A stretch of 64,000 nt of DNA from Pseudovibrio denitrificans JCM 12308 (GTDB taxonomy: Bacteria > Pseudomonadota > Alphaproteobacteria > Rhizobiales > Stappiaceae). The stretch lies in assembly GCF_001310815.1 (NCBI RefSeq), contig NZ_BAZK01000006.1, positions 124,001 to 188,000 of the forward strand, given 5' to 3'. Below the pieces are notes generated by a model. That model was not told the origin of the DNA. It saw nothing but the letters and a program-made list of their open reading frames with translations, and made no database searches. Positions 47,873 through 58,035 of this stretch are shown one piece after another (position 1 is the first letter of the stretch; the number at the start of each line of letters is the position of its first letter). A program made the position numbers and the translations under genes.

Positions 47873-48139
47873 ATGTCAGATGCCGGTGGTGTAGCAGCAG
47901 ATCAGCTGCGCGCATTTATTGAGCGTATTGAACGTCTTGAAGAAGAGAAAAAAGTTATCGCGGACGACATCAAGGATGTTTACGCGGAAGCTAAGGGCAA
48001 CGGCTTTGACGTGAAGGTTATGCGCAAGATCGTTTCCTTGCGTAAGCGTAAGCCGCATGAGCGTGAAGAAGAAGAGGCGATCCTCGATCTTTACCTGCAT
48101 GCGCTCGGCATGGCTGGTCCTGTTGAGGTTGACGCGTAA
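47873..48139 (+). CDS. gapR: GapR family nucleoid-associated DNA-binding protein (DUF2312)
   Basis: 88 residues, full family length. The body is two long helices: [20 protein letters not shown] (coiled coil), then [40 protein letters not shown] and LYLHALG, the DUF2312 signature. GapR clamps overtwisted AT-rich DNA ahead of replication and transcription and stimulates topoisomerases; in Caulobacter it is important for growth and division. AAGGTGG lies upstream of the ATG. A terminator follows at 48172. Monocistronic and intact. Confidence 0.95.
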   Translation: MSDAGGVAADQLRAFIERIERLEEEKKVIADDIKDVYAEAKGNGFDVKVMRKIVSLRKRKPHEREEEEAILDLYLHALGMAGPVEVDA

Positions 48140-48171
48140 GCGCTCAGTCAGCAACAAGAGAATACTGAAAG

Positions 48172-48202
48172 AGGCTCCTTACTGCGGTGAGGGGCCTTTT
48201 TT
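48172..48202 (+). terminator. Rho-independent terminator after gapR
   Basis: AGGCTCC pairs with GGGGCCT (one wobble pair) around a 12-base loop, followed by six T residues. Confidence 0.8.
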
Positions 48203-48339
48203 GTTGGGAGTAGGGAACTGATGCTCTGGATGGAATGAGCTGAGACTGGCTGTCTTTGAGGCAGGTATAAAAAACAGTTGCCGCGAGTGGGTGCTCTCGC
48301 GTTGAAAGGGCTAGGTTCTCAAAAGGAGGCTGGAGGTGC

Positions 48340-50040
48340 TTACCGGGAAGAGACTTTGACTGAACCTGTGTAGATGGAGTCGAGCCATGCGATTGCTGAG
48401 CCGCGGTTGATGCTTTTGCGGATCGGGCGGTATGGCGTTTGGGTCAGAGCGTCTTTCAGGACAGACGTGACCGGTGACATCAGAACTGCCAGTTGGTTCT
48501 GGTCAGGATGTTCCATCGTGATGGTGCGGCGGTTTCTGGCGGTCCAGGTTGGGTCTAGCATCAGCACCGCGTCTGCTTTTGGTGCAGAGTGGAAGCCTGT
48601 CAGCGGTGCTTTATGGACTGCTTTGGAGATCACAGTCTGCTGCGCCGATTGTGGCTTTGGTGGCAAGAGGTTTGGCAAGCGCTGCTCAGCGAATGGTGCC
48701 TGAGCGGAGAGCGCGGACTTCTTGTTGAATTTGTTCTTAGCCTGATCGTTTCCAGATGCTGGGGAAGCGTACGCGAGCTGTGAGTTCACGAGCGGGCGAA
48801 GGCTATCCGGTGTTTTTTCGCCAGTTGCTGCGATAATTGCCGCGATGCCGTCTTTTGGTGTTTCCACTTTTTGCGGAATAATTGGCGCGCGCTGAGGTGT
48901 AGCAGGGGTGGCCGCCGGCAAAGCGGCGACCTGAATGATTTGCTGTGGCTTGATGCGAGGACGAGCGGAAGCGAACAGATTGAGGTTCTGCTCAGTCGCT
49001 TCAGGTGCTGCTTCGGTTTCAGCCTTTGGCTTGGCGTAGGGTGTGATTGACGCCAGCGCGAGTGGTGATGCAGCTCCCGGAACCGGGCTTGCTGCTGGCT
49101 GTGTTGCCAGCAGTGCCACTTTTGGCTGCGGAATAGCATTGAACTCGTTTTCTACACGGCGGCTTGGATCAGGCTCACGCTCGCGTGGTGCCTTGGTTGC
49201 CGGTGTAGGAGCTGGTTTGCTTGCTTCATTGCTGTCAGAGTTGCTGAACAGGCGAGAGAAGAAACCGCCACCACTATTGGATGATGTTGCTCTGGCGCTT
49301 GCTTTAGAAGAAGAGCTGGAGCGGCTTGCTACGCTTGTTGAGCGGCCTGAATCTCTGCGCTTCACTTCAGCAAGGGTCTGCTTGTAGCGTGCCAAAGGCT
49401 TGCCATCAGACGGCACGTGAATGGTATCGCCTTTCGGGAACACCTTGACCAGCTGAGAGCGTGTCATACGTGGCCAGTGACGCACGGAGCCCGTGTCCAT
49501 GTGAACGAACGGTGTGTTTGAGCGTGGGTAGTACCCGACGCCGCCAACATGCTGACGCAAACCAAGGGCGCGCAGCTTTGCTGTGCTTACACCTGGAATG
49601 AAGAAGTCCATCGCGCGGCCTCTGGTGTGTTGGCTGTTTTTAGCCACACCGCTGGAGCGCTTGCGGAGCATATTGTTGGTTTTGGGAGAGCGGTATGCTG
49701 AGACCACATGGATGTACTTGCTTGTGCCGGCCTTCTGGTAAACTTCCCAGATGAGGTCAAACAGTTCAGGATCCATTTTGGTTGGCTCATTCTGACGCCA
49801 ATCCCGCAGGAAGTTGTTGAGCTTGCGAAGGCCTTCTTTGTCATAGCGGCCATTGCGCTTGAAGGTGATTTCCGCTCGCTCTTTTGTGTGGGTGAAGTAC
49901 AGCTTTAGCGTGCGTGTACTCGCACTAGCCGAAGCAATTGAGGTGAGGAAGAACGCACAAAGAACAGCTGCGACCAGCATTGAAATGCCAGGCAGACGTT
50001 TACCAAAGTCCGAGCGCCCGAATGCAATCATGTCACGCAA
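48340..50040 (-). CDS. DUF882 / M15-type peptidoglycan peptidase with long variable tail
   Basis: 566 residues. An N-terminal signal or anchor (ISMLVAAVLCAFFLTSIASASA) is followed by the peptidase_M15-like domain. Its zinc ligands are visible in KNSQHTRGRAMDF (SxHxxGxAxD type, near residue 140) and FVHMDTGSVRHWPR (near residue 180). After about residue 240 the protein is low-complexity, rich in Ser, Ala, Pro and Gln, with no recognised domain. The enzyme should cut cross-links or stem peptides of peptidoglycan in the periplasm. Next to it in the same direction lies an L,D-transpeptidase, so both may remodel the wall. Intact. Confidence 0.85.
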   Translation of the reverse strand: MRDMIAFGRSDFGKRLPGISMLVAAVLCAFFLTSIASASASTRTLKLYFTHTKERAEITFKRNGRYDKEGLRKLNNFLRDWRQNEPTKMDPELFDLIWEVYQKAGTSKYIHVVSAYRSPKTNNMLRKRSSGVAKNSQHTRGRAMDFFIPGVSTAKLRALGLRQHVGGVGYYPRSNTPFVHMDTGSVRHWPRMTRSQLVKVFPKGDTIHVPSDGKPLARYKQTLAEVKRRDSGRSTSVASRSSSSSKASARATSSNSGGGFFSRLFSNSDSNEASKPAPTPATKAPREREPDPSRRVENEFNAIPQPKVALLATQPAASPVPGAASPLALASITPYAKPKAETEAAPEATEQNLNLFASARPRIKPQQIIQVAALPAATPATPQRAPIIPQKVETPKDGIAAIIAATGEKTPDSLRPLVNSQLAYASPASGNDQAKNKFNKKSALSAQAPFAEQRLPNLLPPKPQSAQQTVISKAVHKAPLTGFHSAPKADAVLMLDPTWTARNRRTITMEHPDQNQLAVLMSPVTSVLKDALTQTPYRPIRKSINRGSAIAWLDSIYTGSVKVSSR

Positions 50041-50276
50041 TTGAATCTCGCTTTCGCGTTATCGGCTAAAACCTTACCCCAGAGCCCCACCTCTTTCGTT
50101 CTAGTGCGGACAAGGTTAATGAGCCTTTACTTTAGTTACAATTAACGCGAACTAGTGACTTACCGGCAACAATCCAAGTTTTTTGCCAAAAACCGCTATT
50201 TACATGCGACAAATGCGCGCGAATCCGCACGCATAAGTCGTCATATCACTGTGGATACATGTGGATTGTGACAATT

Positions 50277-51929
50277 TTAAAGATTCAGAGCGTCGATCAC
50301 AGCCTGATTATGTCCGTAAATATCCGGACGTCTTTGCAGCTTTCCGGCCTCATCCACAAATGCAGTGAAGTAAGAGATGTGGACAGGGATATCTTTTTGC
50401 AGATTCACCTGTGTCTGCTTCTTACCTACGAGCGAGCGAATGTAGTTGCCGGTGATGGTGTCTTGTGTCGCCATCAGAGCATCTGAGAATTCGAATGGGT
50501 TCTGCACACGAACACAGCCATGAGAGAAGGCGCGTTCGGAGCGGTTGAACAGTGACTTGGATGGTGTGTCGTGCAGGTATACGTTGTGCTTGTTGGGGAA
50601 CATGAACTTGATTTTGCCAAGTGCATTGCCACGGCCCGGACGCTGACGAATACGGATCTGCTTGAAGGTCACCGCATCCCAGTTCACACGGCGCGGATCA
50701 ACGATCTTACCGCCATACACGATCTCGTAGTTGCCCTTTTGCAGGTAGCTTTGCGGGTTGCTTGCGCGGAGTTCCGGCAGAAGTTCTTTGGATGCGATGG
50801 AATATGGGACGTTCCAGTATGGGTTTACGACCACATGCTGCATTTTGTCTGAGAATACCGGTGTCTTGTTGGAGCGTTTGCCAACGACAACGCGTGTCTC
50901 ATACAGAACGAAGCCTTCCATGTTCAGGCGAACCATGAACTCCGGAATGTTGACGCGCAGGTGGGTTTCACCCAGATCCCGCGGCATCCAACGCCAGCGT
51001 TCCATGTTGGCGATGACGTCCTTGATCGGGTCACCACTCACGCGGCCATTGAGGGCCAGCAGAGTGCGCGGGCCGACAGCGCCGTCCGGATGCAGACCGT
51101 TTGCAGCCTGGAATGCCTCAACAGCGTAGGCCAGATCCTGCGTGTAGACATTCATCTGAGATTCAACGGTTGGAACACTCAGGCGCTCACGCAGCAGCGC
51201 AACGCGGGAACTTTTGCTGCCCACTTTCAGGAGCTTACCAGCTGGAATAACGACCTGCTTTTCAAGATCGCCATTGTCGGTCTGCTCGCGAAGTTCAGCG
51301 AGTTGTTTTTTCAGGGCTTTGTATTCAGCATGCGGTGGGTTGAATGCTGCCAAAACCTGTGCCGGAGCTGCCGAGCGCGCGACGGAGGTCAGCGCTTCAA
51401 TCGGGTCCGGGCGTTCTGGGCGAAGGGTGATGTCCTCGGAAATCGCGTAGGGGCTGACGCGGCCAGCCTGTGCGTCCTCAGCGTATTTGAGGATGGAATG
51501 GGTCAGTTCCAGTTCAGCTGCAGCGATCTGGTCAGGTGTTGCTTTGCCATCTGCGTTAAAGTCAGCTGCCGGAACCGGGTAGTCAGCGGTGTGCAGGCCT
51601 TCTTCATCAGCGGATTGCAGAGTTTCAATGGCGGACAGAGCGCCGGATGAGAGCTTGCCTTTGAGGATCCAGGCTGGCTGGAAGCTTCTGTTTTCGTAGA
51701 AGAGTTTTGCTGCAGCTGCCTCACGCTTTGCATGGAAGTTCTGACGGCGATGCTTTTTGCTGAATGCCTTTTGAATTTCCTGCGCAACCGGATTTGACAG
51801 AGCAAGGTTTACTTGCTCGAGCTGCGCGTCAAAATTGTCAGGAATTGCGGCTTGCGCAGAGTACACAGTTGATGAAAGCGCAAAAACTGCCCCTGCGAGC
51901 AATACTGATGTGCTCGTTCTACCAAACAT
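50277..51929 (-). CDS. L,D-transpeptidase of the YcbB/LdtD type
   Basis: 550 residues. A signal peptide (SVLLAGAVFALSSTVYSAQA) precedes the N-terminal scaffold domain. A PG_binding_1 domain follows (about residues 235-290; LRERLSVPTVESQ, AVEAFQAANGLHPDGAVG). The YkuD catalytic domain (about 310-510) contains NPYWNVPYSIASKELLPEL, the long substrate-capping loop, and the active site HDTPSKSLFN...SHGCVRVQNP with catalytic His and Cys. It makes 3-3 cross-links between diaminopimelate residues. Length and domain order match LdtD. Upstream of the DUF882 peptidase; both read the same way. Confidence 0.92.
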   Translation of the reverse strand: MFGRTSTSVLLAGAVFALSSTVYSAQAAIPDNFDAQLEQVNLALSNPVAQEIQKAFSKKHRRQNFHAKREAAAAKLFYENRSFQPAWILKGKLSSGALSAIETLQSADEEGLHTADYPVPAADFNADGKATPDQIAAAELELTHSILKYAEDAQAGRVSPYAISEDITLRPERPDPIEALTSVARSAAPAQVLAAFNPPHAEYKALKKQLAELREQTDNGDLEKQVVIPAGKLLKVGSKSSRVALLRERLSVPTVESQMNVYTQDLAYAVEAFQAANGLHPDGAVGPRTLLALNGRVSGDPIKDVIANMERWRWMPRDLGETHLRVNIPEFMVRLNMEGFVLYETRVVVGKRSNKTPVFSDKMQHVVVNPYWNVPYSIASKELLPELRASNPQSYLQKGNYEIVYGGKIVDPRRVNWDAVTFKQIRIRQRPGRGNALGKIKFMFPNKHNVYLHDTPSKSLFNRSERAFSHGCVRVQNPFEFSDALMATQDTITGNYIRSLVGKKQTQVNLQKDIPVHISYFTAFVDEAGKLQRRPDIYGHNQAVIDALNL

Positions 51930-52215
51930 TTATGACTACCCACCTGATAACTCTTTGATATTTCAAAGTAGAAGACGAATACCTTGAAATCTAAGAGTGT
52001 TGTTTTGCCCAAACTTATATTTATTACGCATATACACTAATGCGTTTTGAGATAGCACGTGTGCGTGATGTTTTAAATTCAAGGTTCAGTGATATGAACT
52101 TAAACCCACGGTTTTTTGCCACATATTGTGCTAGAAAATGCCTCAAAGTACGCTCAATCAAAATTGATAAGCGAACTTCGTTCTCCTGCCTTGCGCCACG
52201 CTTGTGACTTGCGCT

Positions 52216-53772
52216 TTAGTGCGCTGCTTTGTTTTCTGGAGTTTCTTCCAGACCGTATTCTTTCAGTTTGCGATAAAGCGTTGAACGCCCGATGCCCAAA
52301 CGCTTAGCGACCTCGGTCATGCGGCCTCCATAATGGGATATGGCTGTCCGGATCATCTCTTCTTCGACGCCGGTCAGGGTGCGCACATGGCCTTCGCCAT
52401 CGAGTGAACGCATATATCCAAAGGGAGGTTGCTCCGCATCGAAGGCTGATACTGCTTCGACATGAAGAAATTGTTCGTCCTGCTGTTCCTCCCATTTACT
52501 CGCTACACTTAGGGATGAAGAATAGACGTCAGCTTGCGGCTCTTTTTTTCCAACAGACGGCGCTGCCGCGTAACTCATTGGCGTATCAGTCGCTTGAGCT
52601 ATTTGCGGGAAGTCATCGCATGTCAGGCTTGGACCATCGCACAGGACAACGGCGCGGAATACTGCGTTTTCAAGCTGGCGAATGTTGCCAGGCCAGTCAT
52701 AACTCTTAAGCATATTGACCGTGTCAGAAGTGATGCCCGTAACTTGAGGCTTGCTTTCTTCTGCAGCAAAACGCGCGAGGAAATGGCGAGTGAGCTCGGG
52801 AATATCCTCACTACGATCTCGCAGGGGAGGGATCCAGATTGGGAAGACGTTGAGGCGATAATACAGGTCTTCGCGGAACTTACCTTCCTTCACCTGATCG
52901 ATCAGGCGGCGGTTGGTTGCGGAGATCAGGCGGAAATCCACTTTGACAGGCTTGCGGGCGCCAACTGGGTCCACTTCGCCTTCCTGAAGAGCGCGAAGAA
53001 GTTTGACCTGTACTTCCAGAGGCAGTTCGCCGACTTCATCCAGAAACAGCGTGCCGCCGTTTGCTTCCTGAAATTTACCGATATGCCTGTCGACAGCGCC
53101 GGTGAAGGCCCCTTTTTCGTGACCGAAGAGGATGGACTCCACCAGATGATCGGGAATGGCACCGCAATTTACAGTGACAAATGGCTTGGACCTGCGTTCG
53201 CTTGAGCCCTGAATGGCGCGTGCGATCAGCTCTTTACCGACACCGGACTCGCCTTCAATCAGGATCGGAATATTGGAGGATGCTGCCCGTTCGCCCAGTC
53301 GAAGCACACGGTCCATTGGCTCTGACCGCGTGACAATGTTATCAAAGGTGAGCGTGCCTTCTGAATGCTTGCGGATGCGGGTGAGTTCGCCTTCCAGCGT
53401 AGCGACTTTCAGCAGGTTGGTGATGGAAACCTGAAGACGTTCTGGACGGCTTGGTTTGACGACAAAATCCTGAGCGCCTGCCCGCATAGCCTCAATGACG
53501 GTTTCAATGCTGCCATTGGCGGTTTGCACGATGACAGGGACGGCGTTTTTGGCTTCCCGGGTTTCTTTAAGAACCTGAAATCCATCAACTTCCGGCATCA
53601 TCAGATCCAGAATGACCAGATCGATTTCGGATTGGGCACTCCCTGTCAGGATTTCCAGCGCTTCACGGCCATCAACACAGCTTTTGGAGCGGTATCCGAA
53701 CCGCTTCACTGCCTCTTCCAGCAGGCGGCGTTGGACCGGATCGTCATCTACGATCAAAATGCGCTGTGCCAT
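52216..53772 (-). CDS. Sigma-54-dependent response regulator (NtrC family)
   Basis: 518 residues from ATG 53772 (GAAGGG upstream); a longer start adds 21 residues with no support. Receiver domain 1-120 with the phospho-Asp in VILDLMMPEVDGF. The AAA+ domain (about 145-370) has Walker A GESGVGKELIARAI and the sigma-54 contact loop GAFTGA within FGHEKGAFTGAVDRH. The C-terminal Fis-type helix-turn-helix contains GRMTEVAKRLGIGRSTLYRKLKEYG. It activates sigma-54 promoters when phosphorylated. No histidine kinase is adjacent, so its partner and targets are unknown; nearby wall genes are candidates only. Confidence 0.93.
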   Translation of the reverse strand: MAQRILIVDDDPVQRRLLEEAVKRFGYRSKSCVDGREALEILTGSAQSEIDLVILDLMMPEVDGFQVLKETREAKNAVPVIVQTANGSIETVIEAMRAGAQDFVVKPSRPERLQVSITNLLKVATLEGELTRIRKHSEGTLTFDNIVTRSEPMDRVLRLGERAASSNIPILIEGESGVGKELIARAIQGSSERRSKPFVTVNCGAIPDHLVESILFGHEKGAFTGAVDRHIGKFQEANGGTLFLDEVGELPLEVQVKLLRALQEGEVDPVGARKPVKVDFRLISATNRRLIDQVKEGKFREDLYYRLNVFPIWIPPLRDRSEDIPELTRHFLARFAAEESKPQVTGITSDTVNMLKSYDWPGNIRQLENAVFRAVVLCDGPSLTCDDFPQIAQATDTPMSYAAAPSVGKKEPQADVYSSSLSVASKWEEQQDEQFLHVEAVSAFDAEQPPFGYMRSLDGEGHVRTLTGVEEEMIRTAISHYGGRMTEVAKRLGIGRSTLYRKLKEYGLEETPENKAAH

Positions 53773-54000
53773 GGGAAATCCCTTCAAATCGATTGGGCAG
53801 TAATGCATAGTGTGCCAATTCAGGTCATCCTGCACTCAATTTGGTAAACAAATTGCCCACTTCATTTTGGGGATCTTGTGAAAACACGCCATTGCATGTG
53901 CACGGATTGGACGCATATTTAAACAGTGTGCTACGGAACTTGTTCTGCGCACCTCAGATTTCTTTTTTGGTTACATGCCAACCCACAATCGGACGCTCAA

Positions 54001-55847
54001 ATGACACTTAAGCACGCCACTCCTTTCCCTATCGCTTATCAAAGTGCTGAGGCTGCAATGACAGCCGGAAGCCTTGGTGACTTACCGGAGTGGGATCTTT
54101 CTGTATTTTACAGCTCTATAGAAGATCCTGCGATTGATCAGGATATGGAGCGTGCGAAAGAACTGGCAGAGCAGTTCGAGGCGGATTGCAAAGGCAAACT
54201 TGCTGAGATCGCTGCTCGTTCCGGCGATGAGATGGCGAGATCGTTCGCCGTTATGAAGAGCTGGAAGACCTGATGGGTCGCATCGGTTCTTATGCTGGTC
54301 TCTCTTACGCCGGTGACACGACTGATCCGGCGCGCCAGAAGTTTTATGGCGATGTTCAGGAAAAGCTAACAACCGCCAGCCTTCACATGCTGTTCTTCTC
54401 TCTGGAGATGAACAAGATTGATGAAGCGGTTCTGGAAGAGGCTCTGAAGTCAGAGAAACTGGCTTACTATCGCCCTTGGCTGGAAGACCTTCGCAAAGAG
54501 CGTCCTCATGAACGCAGTGAGGAAATTGAGCAGCTCTTCCATGAAAAGCATGTGACAGGGGCTGCTGCGTGGAACCGTTTGTTTGATGAAACCATTTCTG
54601 GTTCCCGCTATGAGATTGATGGTGAAGAGCTCTCCATTGAGCAGACGCTGAACCTGCTGCAGGGTGCTGATGCTGAGCTGCGCAAGAAGGCAGCTGGTGC
54701 GCTTTCCAAAACCTTTGCCAAGAACCTGAGCATCTTTACGCTGATCACCAATACGCTGGCGAAAGACAAAGACACCTACGATCGCTGGCATAACTTTGAA
54801 GACATTGCTGACAGTCGTCACCTTTCCAACCGTGTTGAGCGGGAAGTGGTTGATGCGCTGGTGGATTCCGTTCGTGCTGCTTACCCACGCCTGTCTCACC
54901 GCTACTATGCGATGAAAGCCAAATGGCTTGGTGTTGAGAAGATGCACTTCTGGGATCGCAATGCGCCACTGCCGCAGGCAGATACCCGTGACATTCCATG
55001 GGACGAAGCAAAGACTACTGTTCTGGACGCCTATTCCAAGTTCTCACCTGAGCTTTCAAGCATTGCGGAAGAGTTCTTTGACAAGAACTGGATTGATGGT
55101 GCGGCTCGTCCGGGTAAGTCTCCGGGGGCGTTTTCTCATCCAACCGTTCCAAGTGCGCATCCGTTTGTGCTGATCAACTATCAGGGTAAAATCCGTGATG
55201 TGATGACGCTTGCGCATGAGCTTGGCCATGGTGTGCACCAAGTGCTGGCGGCTCCTAATGGTGCGTTGATGGCGCCAACACCGCTGACGCTGGCTGAGAC
55301 TGCTTCTGTGTTTGGCGAGATGCTGACCTTCAAGGATCTGCTTGCAAAAGCAGAAACACCTGAAAAGCGTCAGATCATGCTGGCGGGCAAAGTGGAAGAC
55401 ATGCTGAACACGGTGGTTCGCCAGATTGCGTTCTACACGTTTGAGCGTCAGGTGCATGAGCTGCGCAAGGAAGGTGAGCTGACCTCTGAACAGATCTCGG
55501 CGATCTGGATGAGCGTTCAGGAAGAGAGCCTTGGTGAGGCGATTGACCTTGAGGGCGGCTATGAGAACTATTGGACTTACATCCCGCACTTCATCCATTC
55601 ACCATTCTACGTTTACGCCTATGCTTTTGGCGACTGCCTCGTGAACTCGCTTTATGCGGTTTATGAAGAAGCTGAGGAAGGCTTCCAGCAGAAGTACTTC
55701 GATCTGCTGAAAGCAGGTGGCACCAAGCATCACAGCGAACTTCTCGCCCCATTCGGCTTCGACGCCACCGACCCAGCCTTCTGGCAAAAAGGCCTGGCCG
55801 TGATCGAGCGGTTCATTGATGAACTGGAAGAGATGGATAAGGCGTAA
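54001..55847 (+). pseudogene. pepF: Oligoendopeptidase F (M3 family), interrupted by one frameshift
   Basis: 615 residues after correction. The N-terminal part (LPEWDLSVFYSSIEDPAIDQ) runs from ATG 54001 to about 54245. There ATCGTTCG should read ATCGGTTCG; adding one G gives ARSVRRYEELEDLMGRIGSY, joining the main frame from 54273. The zinc site is LAHELGHGVHQVL (HExxH) with a downstream glutamate in LAETASVFGEMLT. M3 enzymes digest cytoplasmic oligopeptides of roughly 6-17 residues. Length matches the family, so the lesion is probably a sequence error. A bidirectional terminator follows. Confidence 0.88.
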
Positions 55848-55866
55848 GCCAAACTGAATTAGGTTC

Positions 55867-55896
55867 AAAAAGGCGCTCTGTTGGGCGCCTTTTTTA
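55867..55896. terminator. Bidirectional terminator between pepF and the convergent tetR
   Basis: AAAAAGGCGC and GCGCCTTTTTT flank an eight-base loop, with A- and T-runs on either side. Confidence 0.85.
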
Positions 55897-55900
55897 TTGC

Positions 55901-56559
55901 TTACTTCATGTCGTAAACCGACTTAATGCCTTCAATGATGATTTTAAGGCCAGTTTCAAAGTTGTGTTCGTGATCTATCATGAAGTTGTCTCCCAGTGCC
56001 CAAAGTGTATTGGGAAAGGGAGCGAGGACCTCTGGTAAGTTGGGCGGGGATGCGTTTTCTTTCATCAGAGCTTCGCGTTTTTTCAGATCCTGCTCTTCGT
56101 GCAACACCATATCTGTGGCGTGTGAGATAACCCCTGCGACGGACATGAAAGCTGCTTCTGGGTTGAAGCCTGCTTGCCGCATTACTCCCAGCGAATGCTC
56201 CACCACTTTCAGAGCTTCAGGTGTTTGGAGGCCTACATACCTGATGAACTCTACAGAGCCGGGCATAGACAGGGCCACGCGGCGATATTCTCGTGCCAGT
56301 TCATAGAGAAACGGCTCCCATTTCATTGTTATCGGGAGTGAGACTTTTTCAGAAATTGTATCAGTGCAAAGTTCTATGAGGCCTGTTTCGAGGGGATGTG
56401 CCGATAGAGTGCAGTAGCTGACACGCCAAGATGCTTTGCAATGGTGTGCATGGAAACATCATGAAGTCCGAGCTGCAAAGCGCAGGCGATAATTTTTTCC
56501 TGACTGATGTTTGCTGGACGTCCACGCTTTTGCGGGCCAGCCGGTTTTGTGCTTGCCAT
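55901..56559 (-). pseudogene. TetR family regulator, interrupted by one frameshift
   Basis: 219 residues after correction. The N-terminus contains RGRPANISQEKIIACALQLG and the helix-turn-helix SMHTIAKHLGVSATALYRHIPSK, then stops. Adding one G at about 56382 (CAGGCCTC to CAGGGCCTC on the coding strand) gives KQGLIELCTDTISEKVSLPI and joins the long C-terminal frame (MKWEPFLYELAREYRRVALS onward). That C-terminal part looks like the ligand-binding domain of TetR_C-type regulators. Divergent from the hydrolase at 56656, with a marked palindrome cluster between them. Lesion likely artefactual or recent. Confidence 0.82.
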
Positions 56560-56560
56560 A

Positions 56561-56611
56561 TTAAGTTAATGCCATTAACAATATCTATATTAGATAACAT
56601 CATTAACTTAA
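56561..56611. promoter_or_regulatory. Nested inverted repeats, probable operator between tetR and the hydrolase
   Basis: TTAAGTTAATG (56561) and CATTAACTTAA (56601) are a perfect 11-bp inverted repeat. Within it lie GTTAAT-GCC-ATTAAC (56565-56579) and TATCTA-TAT-TAGATA. It starts two bases upstream of the tetR ATG and overlaps where the hydrolase promoter must lie. Binding by the TetR protein is inferred. Confidence 0.6.
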
Positions 56612-56655
56612 GGTCGGGGTATCGCAAGAGGTTTCCGGCCAGACGCGGAAACACA

Positions 56656-57501
56656 ATGACTGAATTGCATAATGACTGTGGAGATTACACCGTAAGCCGG
56701 TCTGTTGAGGGCGGGATTGAGCGGGTTCGGGTTCTCCCAAAAGAAAAGCGTCACCAAACGCCAATCCTGTTTCAGCACGGGATGTGGCATGGAGCATGGT
56801 GTTGGCTACCTTGGCAGGAAATTCTGGCTCAACATGGTTGGGAAAGCTGGGCGATCAGTCTGCCTGGACACGGAGGATCGCCAACTCAACGTCCAGTGCG
56901 CTTTTGCAGTTTGGATTATTATCTCGGTTTCCTGAAAGCAGAGATTGAGCAGTCAAAAGTAAAGCCGATTTATATTGGACACAGCATGGGCGGAGCCTTA
57001 GGGCAGCGCTATCTCAAGAAAGTTGCTGATGACCTTCCAGCGATGGTGCTTGTTGCATCGTGGACATCGCATAGCACCTGGTTTGATGGCATGGGGTTAC
57101 ATCTTAAACGTGATCCGCTGGGCTTGTTTTTGTCCGGGTTTACTTTTTCAACTCAGCCATTTGTGCGGAATGCTCAGGCTGCGGCCTCTATGTTGATTAC
57201 GGAGGGCGGACTTTGCAGCGCTGAAGAGCTTTATGAAAAGCTCGGCCCTGAATCTGCGTTGGTGTTGAACCAGCATAACCCTCCGTTCTGGCAGCCAAAG
57301 CAGAACCCGCAGACGCCGATGCTTTGGGTCAGTGCGGAGAAAGATGCAGTGATCAGTTCGAAAGGGGCTCGAAAGTCTGCAGAGTTCTATCATGCAGACT
57401 TTATCGAGATCGAGGGAAATGGGCATAATCTGATGATGGAAAGCAATTATGCCTCTACCGTTTCTCACATTCACGATTGGCTTGAGCAAAAGCAGCTTTG
57501 A
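56656..57501 (+). CDS. Alpha/beta hydrolase
   Basis: 281 residues from ATG 56656. Motifs: PILFQHGMWHGAWCW with an oxyanion-type loop, SWAISLPGHGGSP, the nucleophile elbow YIGHSMGGALGQRY (Ser near residue 111), WVSAEKDAVIS with the acid, and IEGNGHNLMME with the catalytic histidine. This is the esterase/lipase-like family often controlled by a divergent TetR, as here. Substrate unknown. Longer in-frame starts overlap the palindromic operator region and are rejected. Intact. Confidence 0.85.
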   Translation: MTELHNDCGDYTVSRSVEGGIERVRVLPKEKRHQTPILFQHGMWHGAWCWLPWQEILAQHGWESWAISLPGHGGSPTQRPVRFCSLDYYLGFLKAEIEQSKVKPIYIGHSMGGALGQRYLKKVADDLPAMVLVASWTSHSTWFDGMGLHLKRDPLGLFLSGFTFSTQPFVRNAQAAASMLITEGGLCSAEELYEKLGPESALVLNQHNPPFWQPKQNPQTPMLWVSAEKDAVISSKGARKSAEFYHADFIEIEGNGHNLMMESNYASTVSHIHDWLEQKQL

Positions 57502-57546
57502 TCGCAGGCTCTGTTGGAGAGGGTGTTAGCTCTCCAATAGTGCTTG

Positions 57547-58017
57547 CTACTGCTGAATATCTGCTCTGCCGCGGACGGACATCATGGTGCCAGAGAGGGT
57601 GGCGACTTTTTTCTCTACACCATCTTTAATGGCGTAGGCTGCCGCGTTGACGAAGGTGATGGTGCGGCCGGGTTTTTCTACTTTTGCCCGGAACACGAAG
57701 TGCTCGCCTGCGGCAGGATTCATCAGGTTGGTTTTCAGCTCGATTGTGAGTACGGCGGTGTCTTCCTCCATAAGGGAGAAGGCGGCGTATCCGGCGGCGC
57801 TGTCCAAGGCTGTGGTGACGATGCCAGCGTGAAGGAAACCGTGTTGCTGGGTGAAGTCCTTGTTGTATGGCATGGTCAGCTCGACGATGCCTGGTTCCAC
57901 TTTGGTGATCTCGATGCCCAGTGAAGCCATAGCGGGTTGGCGGGCAAAGCTGTCTCTTACTTTTTTCTCATAGCCTGCAAAGCGCGGCGTGAATTCTGTC
58001 ATGCTGTCTGCGAGCAT
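57547..58017 (-). CDS. PaaI family hotdog-fold thioesterase
   Basis: 156 residues. The hotdog core reads LGIEITKVEPGIVELTMPYN, then QHGFLHAGIVTTALDSAAGYAA (the catalytic Asp/Gly helix of PaaI-type enzymes), then TIELKTNLMNPAAGEHFVFRA. The family hydrolyses acyl-CoA or phenylacetyl-CoA thioesters in the cytoplasm. It lies 18 bases downstream of the AraC-type gene at 58036 in the same direction, so the two are probably co-transcribed. Intact; substrate not known. Confidence 0.88.
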   Translation of the reverse strand: MLADSMTEFTPRFAGYEKKVRDSFARQPAMASLGIEITKVEPGIVELTMPYNKDFTQQHGFLHAGIVTTALDSAAGYAAFSLMEEDTAVLTIELKTNLMNPAAGEHFVFRAKVEKPGRTITFVNAAAYAIKDGVEKKVATLSGTMMSVRGRADIQQ

Positions 58018-58035
58018 TCTTAATGTCCTACGGGT

